64,000 nucleotides of DNA from an uncultured Aquimonas sp. (lineage in GTDB: Bacteria > Pseudomonadota > Gammaproteobacteria > Xanthomonadales > Xanthomonadaceae): positions 72,297 to 136,296 of the forward strand of contig NZ_CALART010000109.1 in NCBI RefSeq assembly GCF_937888285.1, in the 5' to 3' direction. Below are positions 9,273 to 16,434 of the stretch, in pieces. Position 1 is the stretch's first letter; the number at the start of each line of letters is the position of its first letter. A model generated the notes under the pieces. The model was not told the origin of the DNA and made no database searches. It worked only from the letters and a program-made list of their open reading frames with translations. A program made the translations under genes and the position numbers.

Positions 9273-9977
9273 TCAGCGCTCCGTCATCTCGACGCTGACC
9301 TGGCCGATGCCCTCGACGCGCGCGGTGAGCCGATCCCCGACCACGCAGGGGCCGACGCCAGCGGGCGTGCCGGTGAACACCAGATCGCCTGGCTCCAGCC
9401 GCACGAAGGTCGAGAGATTCGCCAGCAGTTCCGGCACCGACCAGATCAGATCGGCGATGTCCGCCGACTGCCGCGTCTCGCCGTTCTGGATCAGCTCGAT
9501 GCGCGCCGCTTTCGGATGGCCGATCCGCGCCGCCGGCGCGATCGCGCTGCAGGGGGCGGAGCGGTCGAAGCCCTTGGCCATGTCCCAGGGCTTGCCGCCC
9601 TTCTTGAACTGCGCCTGCAGGTCGCGGCGGGTGAAGTCGATGCCGACGCCGTAGCCGAACACGAGGGCCTGCGCCTGCTCGGGCGTGAGATTCGCGCCGC
9701 TGCCGCCGATCGCCACTACCAGCTCGGCCTCGTAGTGGAAATCTGCGGTCTGGCCCGGATACGGAATCCGCGCGCCGTCGGAGACCACCGCATCGGCCGG
9801 CTTCATGAAGAAGAACGGCGCCTCGCGGGTCGGGTCCGCACCCATCTCGCGGGCGTGCTCGGCGTAGTTGCGGCCCACGCAGTAGATGCGGCGCACCGGG
9901 AAGTACTGCGGGCTTTCAGCCACAGCGACGCAGGGCTGGGCGGGCGGCGGCAGGACGTAGACGCTGGACTGGGGCAT
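9273..9977 (-). CDS. fumarylacetoacetate hydrolase family protein
   Basis: A 234-residue enzyme of the FAH superfamily that probably cleaves a C-C bond in a beta-diketo acid such as fumarylpyruvate. The fold marks are RIYCVGRNYAEHAREMG, the metal-binding DFHYEAELVVAIGG, GIDFTRRDLQAQFKK, GKPWDMAKGFDRSAPCS and LVFTGTPAGVGP. FHYEAEL and KPWDMAKGFD are typical of fumarylpyruvate hydrolases (NagK/YcgM-like), but no gentisate or aromatic-degradation genes lie nearby, so the pathway is open. The ATG at 9977 directly precedes the conserved region; the longer open frame upstream is repeat sequence. A G-rich heptamer array lies 15-63 bp upstream. Confidence 0.86.
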   Translation of the reverse strand: MPQSSVYVLPPPAQPCVAVAESPQYFPVRRIYCVGRNYAEHAREMGADPTREAPFFFMKPADAVVSDGARIPYPGQTADFHYEAELVVAIGGSGANLTPEQAQALVFGYGVGIDFTRRDLQAQFKKGGKPWDMAKGFDRSAPCSAIAPAARIGHPKAARIELIQNGETRQSADIADLIWSVPELLANLSTFVRLEPGDLVFTGTPAGVGPCVVGDRLTARVEGIGQVSVEMTER

Positions 9978-9991
9978 GGGGTTCGTCTCTC

Positions 9992-10040
9992 GGGATTGGG
10001 GATTGGGGATTGGGGATTGGGGATTCGGGATTGGGGATTC
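9992..10040 (+). repeat. GGGATTG heptamer array (G-quadruplex motif)
   Basis: Seven runs of three or four G, each separated by ATT or ATTC, lie 15-63 bp upstream of the fumarylacetoacetase-family start codon. On the plus strand this fits the canonical G-quadruplex pattern (four or more G3 runs with loops of 3-4 nt). The minus-strand gene would carry the C-rich copy in its transcript. Confidence 0.8.
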
Positions 10041-10084
10041 GCAAGAGCCGGAGCAGAGCGACTCCCCTCTCCCTTCGTGTGAAG

Positions 10085-10226
10085 CGGAGAAGAACGCCTG
10101 TCGGCTGCCGGTGGCAGCCGACGTTCTCCGGAGCCCGCGCGAAGCGACGGCAGACCAAGGGAGGAGGCGAGTCTCGCGCGAGGTTCGCCCCCTCTCCCCA
10201 ACCCCTCTCCCACCAGGGGAGAGGGG
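10085..10226. repeat. hairpin repeats in the 9978-10410 intergenic region
   Basis: A strong hairpin at 10085-10130 has arms CGGAGAA/TTCTCCG outside and GTCGGCTGCC/GGCAGCCGAC inside. A related inverted repeat GGCTGCC-ACC-GGCAGCC occurs at 49653-49669. A CCCCTCTCCC-type palindrome lies at 10202-10226. I see no gene in this 430-bp gap. Confidence 0.6.
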
Positions 10227-10410
10227 CTCCACATCAGGGGTCGAGAGACTGAGTCGCGCTCGCCCCCTCGCGCGTCCTGCGAACAGCCTGCAAAGCATAG
10301 CCGCGTGCACGTGGTTCGCACCCCTGCGTAAAGGCGCAGCACAGGCTTGACGCCGGCCCAAGCGCGAAACTTGCATGCCGCGAGTCAACACACCCCGCGC
10401 GGAGGCCCCC

Positions 10411-10755
10411 ATGCTGCCCCAGGACGACGAAGACGCACTGCTGAAGCGGCACCGCTATGCGCTGCAGGAGATCGAGCGCGAGATCCGCAAGATCAACCGC
10501 GAGGTGATCCACCGCGACATCCCGAAGATCGAGCGCAAGCACGTGGTCGAACTGGCCAAGGTGGTGGCCGAGCACCGCGCCCGCTATCTCACCGCCGGCA
10601 TGCGCCTGTCGTCCGCCAAGATCGGCACGCCGGAAGAGCAGGAGCTGATCCGCATCCTGCCCGGTCTGCGCCGCGAGTTCGAAACCGCCCGCGACGTGTT
10701 CGCTGCACTGGAGCGCGCCATCGAGCAGGCCTACGTCGACGTCGATCTGCGCTGA
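10411..10755 (+). CDS. hypothetical helical protein
   Basis: A 114-residue protein I do not recognise. It is highly charged and almost wholly helical (for example ALQEIEREIRKINREVIHRD), with no signal peptide, membrane segment or cysteine. The C-terminal half (ELIRILPGLRREFETARDVF) may form a coiled coil. The ATG at 10411 has GGAGG six bases upstream; an ATG at 10375 in the same frame lacks one. It stands alone between two repeat-bearing gaps, with the S9 peptidase gene downstream on the same strand but 300 bp away. A regulatory or scaffold role would be a guess. Confidence 0.6.
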   Translation: MLPQDDEDALLKRHRYALQEIEREIRKINREVIHRDIPKIERKHVVELAKVVAEHRARYLTAGMRLSSAKIGTPEEQELIRILPGLRREFETARDVFAALERAIEQAYVDVDLR

Positions 10756-10810
10756 AGGCAACCGCGGCAGCTCACGTGGCCGCAGCAAGCCTCGCTACTG
10801 CGCTCGATCC

Positions 10811-10838
10811 CGTCGCCCCCGCGACGGCGGGGGCCCAG
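10811..10838. repeat. GCCCCCGC palindromic repeat, in an otherwise empty 300-bp gap
   Basis: The palindrome has arms GCCCCCGC and GCGGGGGC around a GACG loop and ends in CCAG. The same type occurs as a pair near 47901-48010. Apart from this repeat I see no gene or other signal between 10756 and 11055. Confidence 0.55.
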
Positions 10839-11055
10839 CCCGGCGCGCGCCGGTCGCTGAATCCCGGGACTCCCGCCCCTACGTTCAAGCGCACAGGTTC
10901 TGCGTGCGCGTGACTCATCCCAGCCTGCTGACCGGCATCCGCACGACGCACCGAGCCCAGTCACCCCAAGCGCTGCGCCCTGCCTTCTGGCACCCGCGCC
11001 GAAGCGCCGCAGGCGGCACCTTTGCAGCCCTGTCCAACGACCGGGCCCGCCGCTC

Positions 11056-13008
11056 ATGACCCTGCTGTCCCCCCTCCCGCGCCGCCTGCGGCTCGCCGCA
11101 CTGGCGGCCTTCAGCCTCGGTTTCGCCCTGCCCGCCTTAGCCGCTGAGCGCATCGAAGTCGGCAACCGCGTGACCGAAGGCGTGCCCGAGCTGCCGGCCG
11201 ATCTGATCGAGCGCCTCGACCGCTACCAGAACACACGGCCGTCCAACTTTGCCGGCTGGGCCAGCGATGGCGAGCTGCTGATCGGCACCCGCTTCGGCGA
11301 GACCAGCCAGGTACACCGCGTGCGCGCGCCGCTGGGCATGCGTGAGCAGCTGACCTTCCACAAGGAGCCGGTGTCCTCGGTGCGCGCCCAGCCGGGCAGC
11401 AACGGCCGCGGCTTCGTGTTCGGCAAGGATGTCGGCGGCTCGGAGTTCTGGCAGCTCTACCACTACGACCTCGAGAGCCGCAGCACGCGCCTGCTCACCG
11501 ACGGCGGCCGCAGCCGCAACGAGCAGCCAATCTGGTCACCCGACGGCCGCCTCATCGCCTGGTCGAGCACGGCCCGCAACGGCCGCGACAGCGACATCTG
11601 GGTGCGCTCGCTCGACGGCGAGGCGCGCGCCGTGCTGACCGAGGGCGGCAACTGGTTCGCCAACGACTTCTCGGCCGATGGCAAGCGCCTGCTGGTGCAG
11701 CGCTACATTTCGATCAACGAGAGCCAGCCGGGCGAGGTGGATCTCGCCACCGGCACGCTCGAGCGCTTCCCGGTCGAGGGCGGCAAGGCGGCCTTCGGCG
11801 GCCTGCGCTACGCGCCCGATGGCGAGGGCATCTACTTCATCTCCGACGAGAACAGCGAGTTCCGGCGCCTGCGCTACCACCGCCCCGGCCAACCGGTGCA
11901 GGTGCTCACGGCCGATCTCGACTGGAACGTGGTGGCCTTCGACATCGCCTCGGACGGCCGCCATCTGGCGTATGCGAGCAACGAGGACGGCATCTTCCGC
12001 CTGCACGTGCTGTCCCTGCCCGATCATCGTCCCGTGCCCCTGCCCGAGCTGCCGGTCGGCGTGATCGGCGGCATGGGCTTCTCGCCCGACGGCCAGCGCA
12101 TCGCGCTGACGCTGAACAGCGCGATCACGCCCAGCGATGTCTATGTGGTGGATCTCGCCGCGCGCAGCCTGACCCGCTGGACCGAAGGCGAAGTCGGCGG
12201 CCTCGACGCCTCGCGCTTCGTTGCGCCCACGCTGATCCGCTACGAGAGCTTCGACGGCCTGTCGATTCCGGCCTTCTACTACCGCCCGGCTGGCGTGCCG
12301 GCCGACCGCAAGCTGCCGGTGGTGATCAACATCCACGGCGGCCCCGAGGCCCAGGCCCTGCCGGTGTTCAGCCCGGCCGTGCAGTTCATGCTCGACGAAC
12401 TGCAGGTGGCCGTGCTGGTGCCGAACGTGCGCGGCTCGGCGGGCTACGGCAAGACCTTTCTCGACCTCGACAACGGGTTGAAGCGCAAGGACTCGGTCAA
12501 GGACATCGGCGCCCTGCTCGACTGGATCGCCCAGCAGCCGGGTCTCGATGCCGACAAGGTCGGCGTGTCGGGCGGCAGCTACGGTGGCTACATGGTGCTG
12601 GCAACCCTGGTCGACTACGCCGACCGCCTCGCCGCCGGCATCAACGTGGTCGGCATCTCGCACTTCAGCACCTTCCTGAAGAACACCGAGAGCTACCGCC
12701 GCGACCTGCGCCGCGCCGAGTACGGCGACGAGCGCGACCCGGAGATCGCCAAGTTCTTCGAGGAGATCGCGCCGCTCAACAACGCCGCGCAGATCCGCTC
12801 GCCGCTGTTCGTGGCCCAGGGCGCCAACGACCCTCGCGTGCCGCTGTCCGAAGCCGACCAGATCGTCGACGCGGTGCAGGGTAACGGCGGCGATGTCTGG
12901 TACCTGGTGTTCAAGGACGAGGGCCACGGCTTCGCCAAGAAGACCAACAGCGACTACTTCAGCGCCGCCAGCATGCTGTTCTGGCAGAAGCACCTGCTGG
13001 GCGAGTAG
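11056..13008 (+). CDS. S9 family prolyl oligopeptidase-type peptidase, exported
   Basis: A 650-residue serine peptidase with a signal peptide (RRLRLAALAAFSLGFALPAL, cleavage near ALAA), so periplasmic or secreted. Residues about 60-380 form WD40/TolB-like propeller blades (SPDGRLIAWSST, SADGKRLLVQRY, SPDGQRIALTLN). The C-terminal alpha/beta-hydrolase domain has the oxyanion region INIHGGPE, nucleophile VGVSGGSYGGYM, acid QGANDPRVP and catalytic His KDEGHGFA. This is the acylaminoacyl-peptidase/DPP-like S9 pattern, hydrolysing short peptides. A perfect 11-bp hairpin just downstream probably terminates transcription. Confidence 0.9.
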   Translation: MTLLSPLPRRLRLAALAAFSLGFALPALAAERIEVGNRVTEGVPELPADLIERLDRYQNTRPSNFAGWASDGELLIGTRFGETSQVHRVRAPLGMREQLTFHKEPVSSVRAQPGSNGRGFVFGKDVGGSEFWQLYHYDLESRSTRLLTDGGRSRNEQPIWSPDGRLIAWSSTARNGRDSDIWVRSLDGEARAVLTEGGNWFANDFSADGKRLLVQRYISINESQPGEVDLATGTLERFPVEGGKAAFGGLRYAPDGEGIYFISDENSEFRRLRYHRPGQPVQVLTADLDWNVVAFDIASDGRHLAYASNEDGIFRLHVLSLPDHRPVPLPELPVGVIGGMGFSPDGQRIALTLNSAITPSDVYVVDLAARSLTRWTEGEVGGLDASRFVAPTLIRYESFDGLSIPAFYYRPAGVPADRKLPVVINIHGGPEAQALPVFSPAVQFMLDELQVAVLVPNVRGSAGYGKTFLDLDNGLKRKDSVKDIGALLDWIAQQPGLDADKVGVSGGSYGGYMVLATLVDYADRLAAGINVVGISHFSTFLKNTESYRRDLRRAEYGDERDPEIAKFFEEIAPLNNAAQIRSPLFVAQGANDPRVPLSEADQIVDAVQGNGGDVWYLVFKDEGHGFAKKTNSDYFSAASMLFWQKHLLGE

Positions 13009-13018
13009 CTCAAGGCGC

Positions 13019-13046
13019 CACGCCCGCGGTCGATCCCGCGGGCGTG
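13019..13046 (+). terminator. hairpin after the S9 peptidase gene
   Basis: The arms CACGCCCGCGG and CCGCGGGCGTG pair perfectly around TCGAT. The hairpin starts 10 nt after the stop codon. There is no clear U-run, so it may stabilise the 3' end rather than terminate. Confidence 0.5.
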
Positions 13047-13137
13047 ACTTGGGCTTTGCGAACCGCATTGCGTGGTCGCGGCCTTCGAAGCTGCAAGCCT
13101 GCTCGCGATACGGTCGGCGTGGCGAAGCGAAGGCCGT

Positions 13138-13247
13138 GGTCGCCTGCGAGCAGGCTCCTACACAGAGCGAGAGCGCGGCGCCCATCCTGACGGGATCTTC
13201 CCGGTTACCGATGCCCGGCTCCTGTAGGAGCGAGCTTGCTCGCGACC
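13138..13247. repeat. REP pair of the Pseudomonas-like GTAGGAGCGAGC type
   Basis: A left hairpin (arms around GCGAGCAGGC) ends in CTCCTAC at 13161. A right hairpin begins GTAGGAGCGAGCTTGCTCGC at 13224. Both GTAG tetranucleotides point inward. The right copy closely resembles REP sequences described from fluorescent pseudomonads. Degenerate halves also occur at 13090-13111 and 13341-13358. The 13009-13437 gap contains no gene. Confidence 0.7.
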
Positions 13248-13410
13248 GCAGCGCGCCGGACTTGTCCATCGAAACGCTCTTGCCGCACCTGCCACGGCGC
13301 GGTTCCCGCGACACTGGGCGATCTTGAGGGAACGCGGTCCGCTGCGAGCAGGCTCCAATCAAGAGTGGAAGTGCGCCCCCAGCGCTGCGACGACGGCGCG
13401 CCAGGCTTTA

Positions 13411-13429
13411 CCCGAATCCCGAATCCCGA
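13411..13429. repeat. short GAATCCC heptamer array
   Basis: Two and a half copies of the heptamer, 9 bp from the stop codon of the isoaspartyl dipeptidase gene. It is the same unit as at 7647 and 28978. Confidence 0.55.
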
Positions 13430-13437
13430 CGCAAGCA

Positions 13438-14601
13438 TCATCGCACCGCGAACACCCGCCCCGCGGCAATCGTGGTGTCCAGCGCCAGCGAATCGGCGTC
13501 GAGCAACAGCAGATCGGCATCCGCCCCCACCTCAATGCGGCCCTTGCGCGGCAGGCCCCAGACCGAGGCCGCGCTGGAGGTGATCGGCCGAAGGGCATGC
13601 TCCAGCGCGAGGCCATGCGAGAGCACCAGCTCGCGCAGGCCCTCCAGCAGGCTGTGCATGGGCGCGAACTCGATCGACAGCAGGCGCCCCTGCGCATCGA
13701 AGCGAGGCAGGCTGGCCTGGCCATCCGTACTGAGGGTGATGCGCTCGATCGGGGCACCGTCTTCCAGCAAGGCCAGCAAGGCGCGCAGCGGCGGCACCTC
13801 GCCGGCTTCGAGCAGTTCGGCACTGGTGCTCGCGGTAATGTCGATGCTGCCGCCGGCATGCAGCCAGCGGCGCCCCTGCTCGAACAGGCGCGCGTTACGG
13901 CTCATGTGGGTCGGGTGCCACTGACCGCGCGGCAGCGGCGTCCGCGCGCCCAGCTGCTCCAGTAGATCGATGCCGTCGGCGCCGTCGCCGACGTGGATCA
14001 GCACGGTGCCGCGCTTGCCAGCCAGCATGCCGCCGACGCGCGCATCGGCGCCGATCCGCGCCAGCTCGTCGAAGCTGGGCTGCGAACCGCGGTGATCGGC
14101 GATCGCAATCTCGCCGACGCCCTGCATCTCGGGGATCAGCACCAGATCGGAGCGAACGCTGCCGGTCAGCGTCGCCACCGGCACTCGATAGCTGCCCGAG
14201 AGAACAAAGGCCGAAAGACCTTCGGCGTTCAGCGCGCGCGCGCAGGCCAGCAGGTCGGCGTGGCTGCGGGTGACTTCATCGGTGCCCAGCGCACCGATCA
14301 GCGTGGTGACGCCGGCGCGCAGCGCATCTTCGGCGCGCAGCGGATGCGCGCGGGTGGCAAAGCCGCCCTCGCCGCCACCGCCGCCGATGTGCACCAGGCT
14401 GTCGACGAAGCCCGGCACCAGCGGGCGACGGCGCGCATCGATGCGCCGCAGCGGCAGCGCGCTGCCCGGCTGCAGATCGCGCCCGATCGCCAGCACGCGG
14501 CCGGCAGCAATCAGCACATCCTGGCGACCGAGCGGCGCAGGGGCGAACACCTCGGCATCGGTGATCAGCAGCGGCGTGTCGCGTTCTTCGAGCAGCATCA
14601 T
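13438..14601 (-). CDS. iadA: beta-aspartyl (isoaspartyl) dipeptidase
   Basis: A 387-residue amidohydrolase-superfamily enzyme that should hydrolyse beta-aspartyl dipeptides; the E. coli enzyme has 390 residues. Family marks are PGFVDSLVHIGGGGGEGG, LSGSYRVP, ADHRGSQPS, the metal-site His in LIHVGDG (203), PTHMSRN (232) and Asp in STDGQAS (293). Two metal-site positions differ from E. coli in my manual alignment: the first His of the HxH pair is Leu69 (LVH), and the carbamylated Lys aligns with Glu164. The start overlaps the stop of the transporter gene (ATGATG at 14596-14601), so the two are coupled. A role in cyanophycin-derived beta-Asp-Arg breakdown is suggested by the neighbours. Confidence 0.88.
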   Translation of the reverse strand: MMLLEERDTPLLITDAEVFAPAPLGRQDVLIAAGRVLAIGRDLQPGSALPLRRIDARRRPLVPGFVDSLVHIGGGGGEGGFATRAHPLRAEDALRAGVTTLIGALGTDEVTRSHADLLACARALNAEGLSAFVLSGSYRVPVATLTGSVRSDLVLIPEMQGVGEIAIADHRGSQPSFDELARIGADARVGGMLAGKRGTVLIHVGDGADGIDLLEQLGARTPLPRGQWHPTHMSRNARLFEQGRRWLHAGGSIDITASTSAELLEAGEVPPLRALLALLEDGAPIERITLSTDGQASLPRFDAQGRLLSIEFAPMHSLLEGLRELVLSHGLALEHALRPITSSAASVWGLPRKGRIEVGADADLLLLDADSLALDTTIAAGRVFAVR

Positions 14602-16010
14602 TGGTATCCCGTCAGTACGCCAAGCGCGACGAAGCCCGCCGCCATGGCCAGCAGAAGAAGTTCGAAGCGCCAGACGATGCGCAGCCACTCCGCCCATGAG
14701 AGGCCGGCCACGCCGGTGGCGCCGATGAGCAGGGCCGAGGTCGGCACGACCAGGTTGGTGAGCCCGTCGCCGAGCTGGAAGGCGAGCACCGACACCTGCC
14801 GCGTCACGCCGACCAGATCGCCGAGGCCGGCCATCAGCGGCATGGTGATGGCCGCCTGCGCCGAGCCCGAGGTCACGAAGAAGTTGAAGCCCGACTGCAG
14901 GCCGAGCATGCCCAGCGCCGCCAGCATCGGCGGCGCGCCTTCGAACACCCAGGCCATCGCGTAGAGGAAGGTGTTGAGCACCGAAGGCGTGTGCGGATCG
15001 GTGCCGCCCAGCAGCCACAGCAGACCCTTGGCGGCGGCGATGACGAGCGCCACCGGCACCATCGAACGCACGCCGTCGGTGAACACCTCGGCGATGCGGT
15101 TGGCGCCGAGGCGACGGTCGATGAAGCAGATCAGACCGCTGACGAGGCCGAGGGTGAAGAACTGCGCGGCGATCTCGGGCAGGTAGTACCGGCGCTGGCT
15201 CACGCCCCAGACGATCCACACGACCGTCGCCAGCACCGCCAGCAGAATCGCGCGATCGGCCCAGCGCAGCGGCTCGGCGCGGATCAGTTCGGCCACGTCG
15301 CCCGCGTCCACCCGCTGCGCGCTGCGATGGCGCAGCGCAAAGCGCAGGGTGAAGGCGATGCCGACCGCGGTGAAGCAGGCCCACATGGCCATGCGGAAGT
15401 CGGCGCCCGACAGCGGATCCAGCCCGGCGATGCCCTGCGCCACCAGCACGCTGAACGGGTTGGTCCAGGAGGTCGCGAAGCCGATCTGGCTGGCCATGTA
15501 GGTGCACATCACCGCCGAGGCGCGCGGCAGGCCGAGGCGATCGGTCAGCGGCAGCAGCAGGGCGATGAAGGCGATGGTCTCCTCGCCCATGCCGAAGATC
15601 GCGCCGCCCAGCGAGAAGGCGATGAACAGCACGCTGAGCAGCAGCCAGTCGCGACTGCCGGTGATGGCGACCAGACGGAGCAGGCCGCGGTCGATCGCGC
15701 CCGAGGCCTGCACCACGGCGAAGCTGCCGCCGATGATGAAGACCAGGGCGATGACGCCGATCGCTGCGCCCGTGCGGCTGCCCGAGGCGAAGCCTTCGAA
15801 CAGGAAATTGAGGAAGCCCGGCCCCTGCCCTTCCGAGAACAGGCTCAGGCCATGCTCGGGCTGGACCAGGCTGAAGCTGTCCAGCGACAGCGGCTGCCCC
15901 GGCGCGAATTGCCCGGCCGGCACCAGCAGGCTCACCGCGCTGAAGCCGAGCGCCACCAGGAACAGCAGCAGCAGGGTGTTGAGGCCCTTGGGTTCGGGGC
16001 TCGCGTTCAA
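14598..16010 (-). CDS. YfcC-type (DcuC/ArsB superfamily) transporter
   Basis: An inner-membrane permease of about 470 residues with some 12 hydrophobic segments. It shows the family pattern VPAGQFAPG after the first helix, GSFAVVQASGAIDRGL, FGMGEETIAFIAL, SWTNPFSVLVAQ and FVTSGSAQAAITMPLM. Family members are annotated as basic amino acid/C4-dicarboxylate carriers; the substrate here is unproven. I chose a TTG at 16010, which has TGGAGAA five bases upstream. A GTG at 16073 would add 21 residues but has no ribosome-binding site. It overlaps iadA, which suggests import of a beta-aspartyl dipeptide for the peptidase. A second YfcC gene lies at 60838. Confidence 0.8.
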   Translation of the reverse strand: MNASPEPKGLNTLLLLFLVALGFSAVSLLVPAGQFAPGQPLSLDSFSLVQPEHGLSLFSEGQGPGFLNFLFEGFASGSRTGAAIGVIALVFIIGGSFAVVQASGAIDRGLLRLVAITGSRDWLLLSVLFIAFSLGGAIFGMGEETIAFIALLLPLTDRLGLPRASAVMCTYMASQIGFATSWTNPFSVLVAQGIAGLDPLSGADFRMAMWACFTAVGIAFTLRFALRHRSAQRVDAGDVAELIRAEPLRWADRAILLAVLATVVWIVWGVSQRRYYLPEIAAQFFTLGLVSGLICFIDRRLGANRIAEVFTDGVRSMVPVALVIAAAKGLLWLLGGTDPHTPSVLNTFLYAMAWVFEGAPPMLAALGMLGLQSGFNFFVTSGSAQAAITMPLMAGLGDLVGVTRQVSVLAFQLGDGLTNLVVPTSALLIGATGVAGLSWAEWLRIVWRFELLLLAMAAGFVALGVLTGYQ

Positions 16011-16145
16011 GCGGTTCTCCAGACAGGCGAGGAAACAGAAAGCGGTGGACAGGAACACAGGCAGCAAGGACACCGCAAGACCGAAGTGACACGCAGAACT
16101 CGTCCGGGATCGCGCCCGGCCAACTCACGCAACATCGCGGGCACC

Positions 16146-16287
16146 TAGGGTGGGCCCTGGCCCACCGCAAGCCATGCTCCCGCCACGCTCGGGGATCCCG
16201 CGAAACGCACTCCGCGCGCGAGCACCCGCGCTACAGACCACAGACCGGGGCAGGCCAAAGGCCACGGTGGGCCAGGGCCCACCCTAT
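16146..16287. repeat. two TAGGGTGGGCC palindromes
   Basis: Palindromes with arms GGTGGGCC and GGCCCACC lie at 16146-16166 and, inverted, at 16266-16287. Each is bordered by TAGG on one side (CTAG in the first, ATAG in the second). The same element occurs at 22561, 28516, 28938, 29931 and 47781. The gap 16011-16434 holds no gene. Confidence 0.75.
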
Positions 16288-16318
16288 AGCTGGACGGGGC
16301 TCATCGCCAAAGCAGTCG

Positions 16319-16350
16319 CGGGAGCCGGGCGTGGGGGGCGCCGGCTCCCG
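16319..16350 (-). terminator. hairpin downstream of the TonB-dependent receptor
   Basis: The arms CGGGAGCCGG and CCGGCTCCCG pair perfectly over 10 bp around a 12-nt loop. It lies 85 bp past the receptor stop codon; there is no U-run. Confidence 0.4.
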
Positions 16351-16434
16351 ACGAACGACGGCCTGCATTGCCGAAGCGCAGACCATCGGGCCGAAGACGC
16401 GGGGAGGGAATCTTCGGCACCTGCGCCGCGGTAC

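Noticed and set aside
14602..16170. N-terminal extension of the isoaspartyl dipeptidase frame to 16170
   Set aside because: The extension is antisense-like composition overlapping the YfcC gene in another frame; the ATGATG overlap at 14596-14601 is the sensible start.
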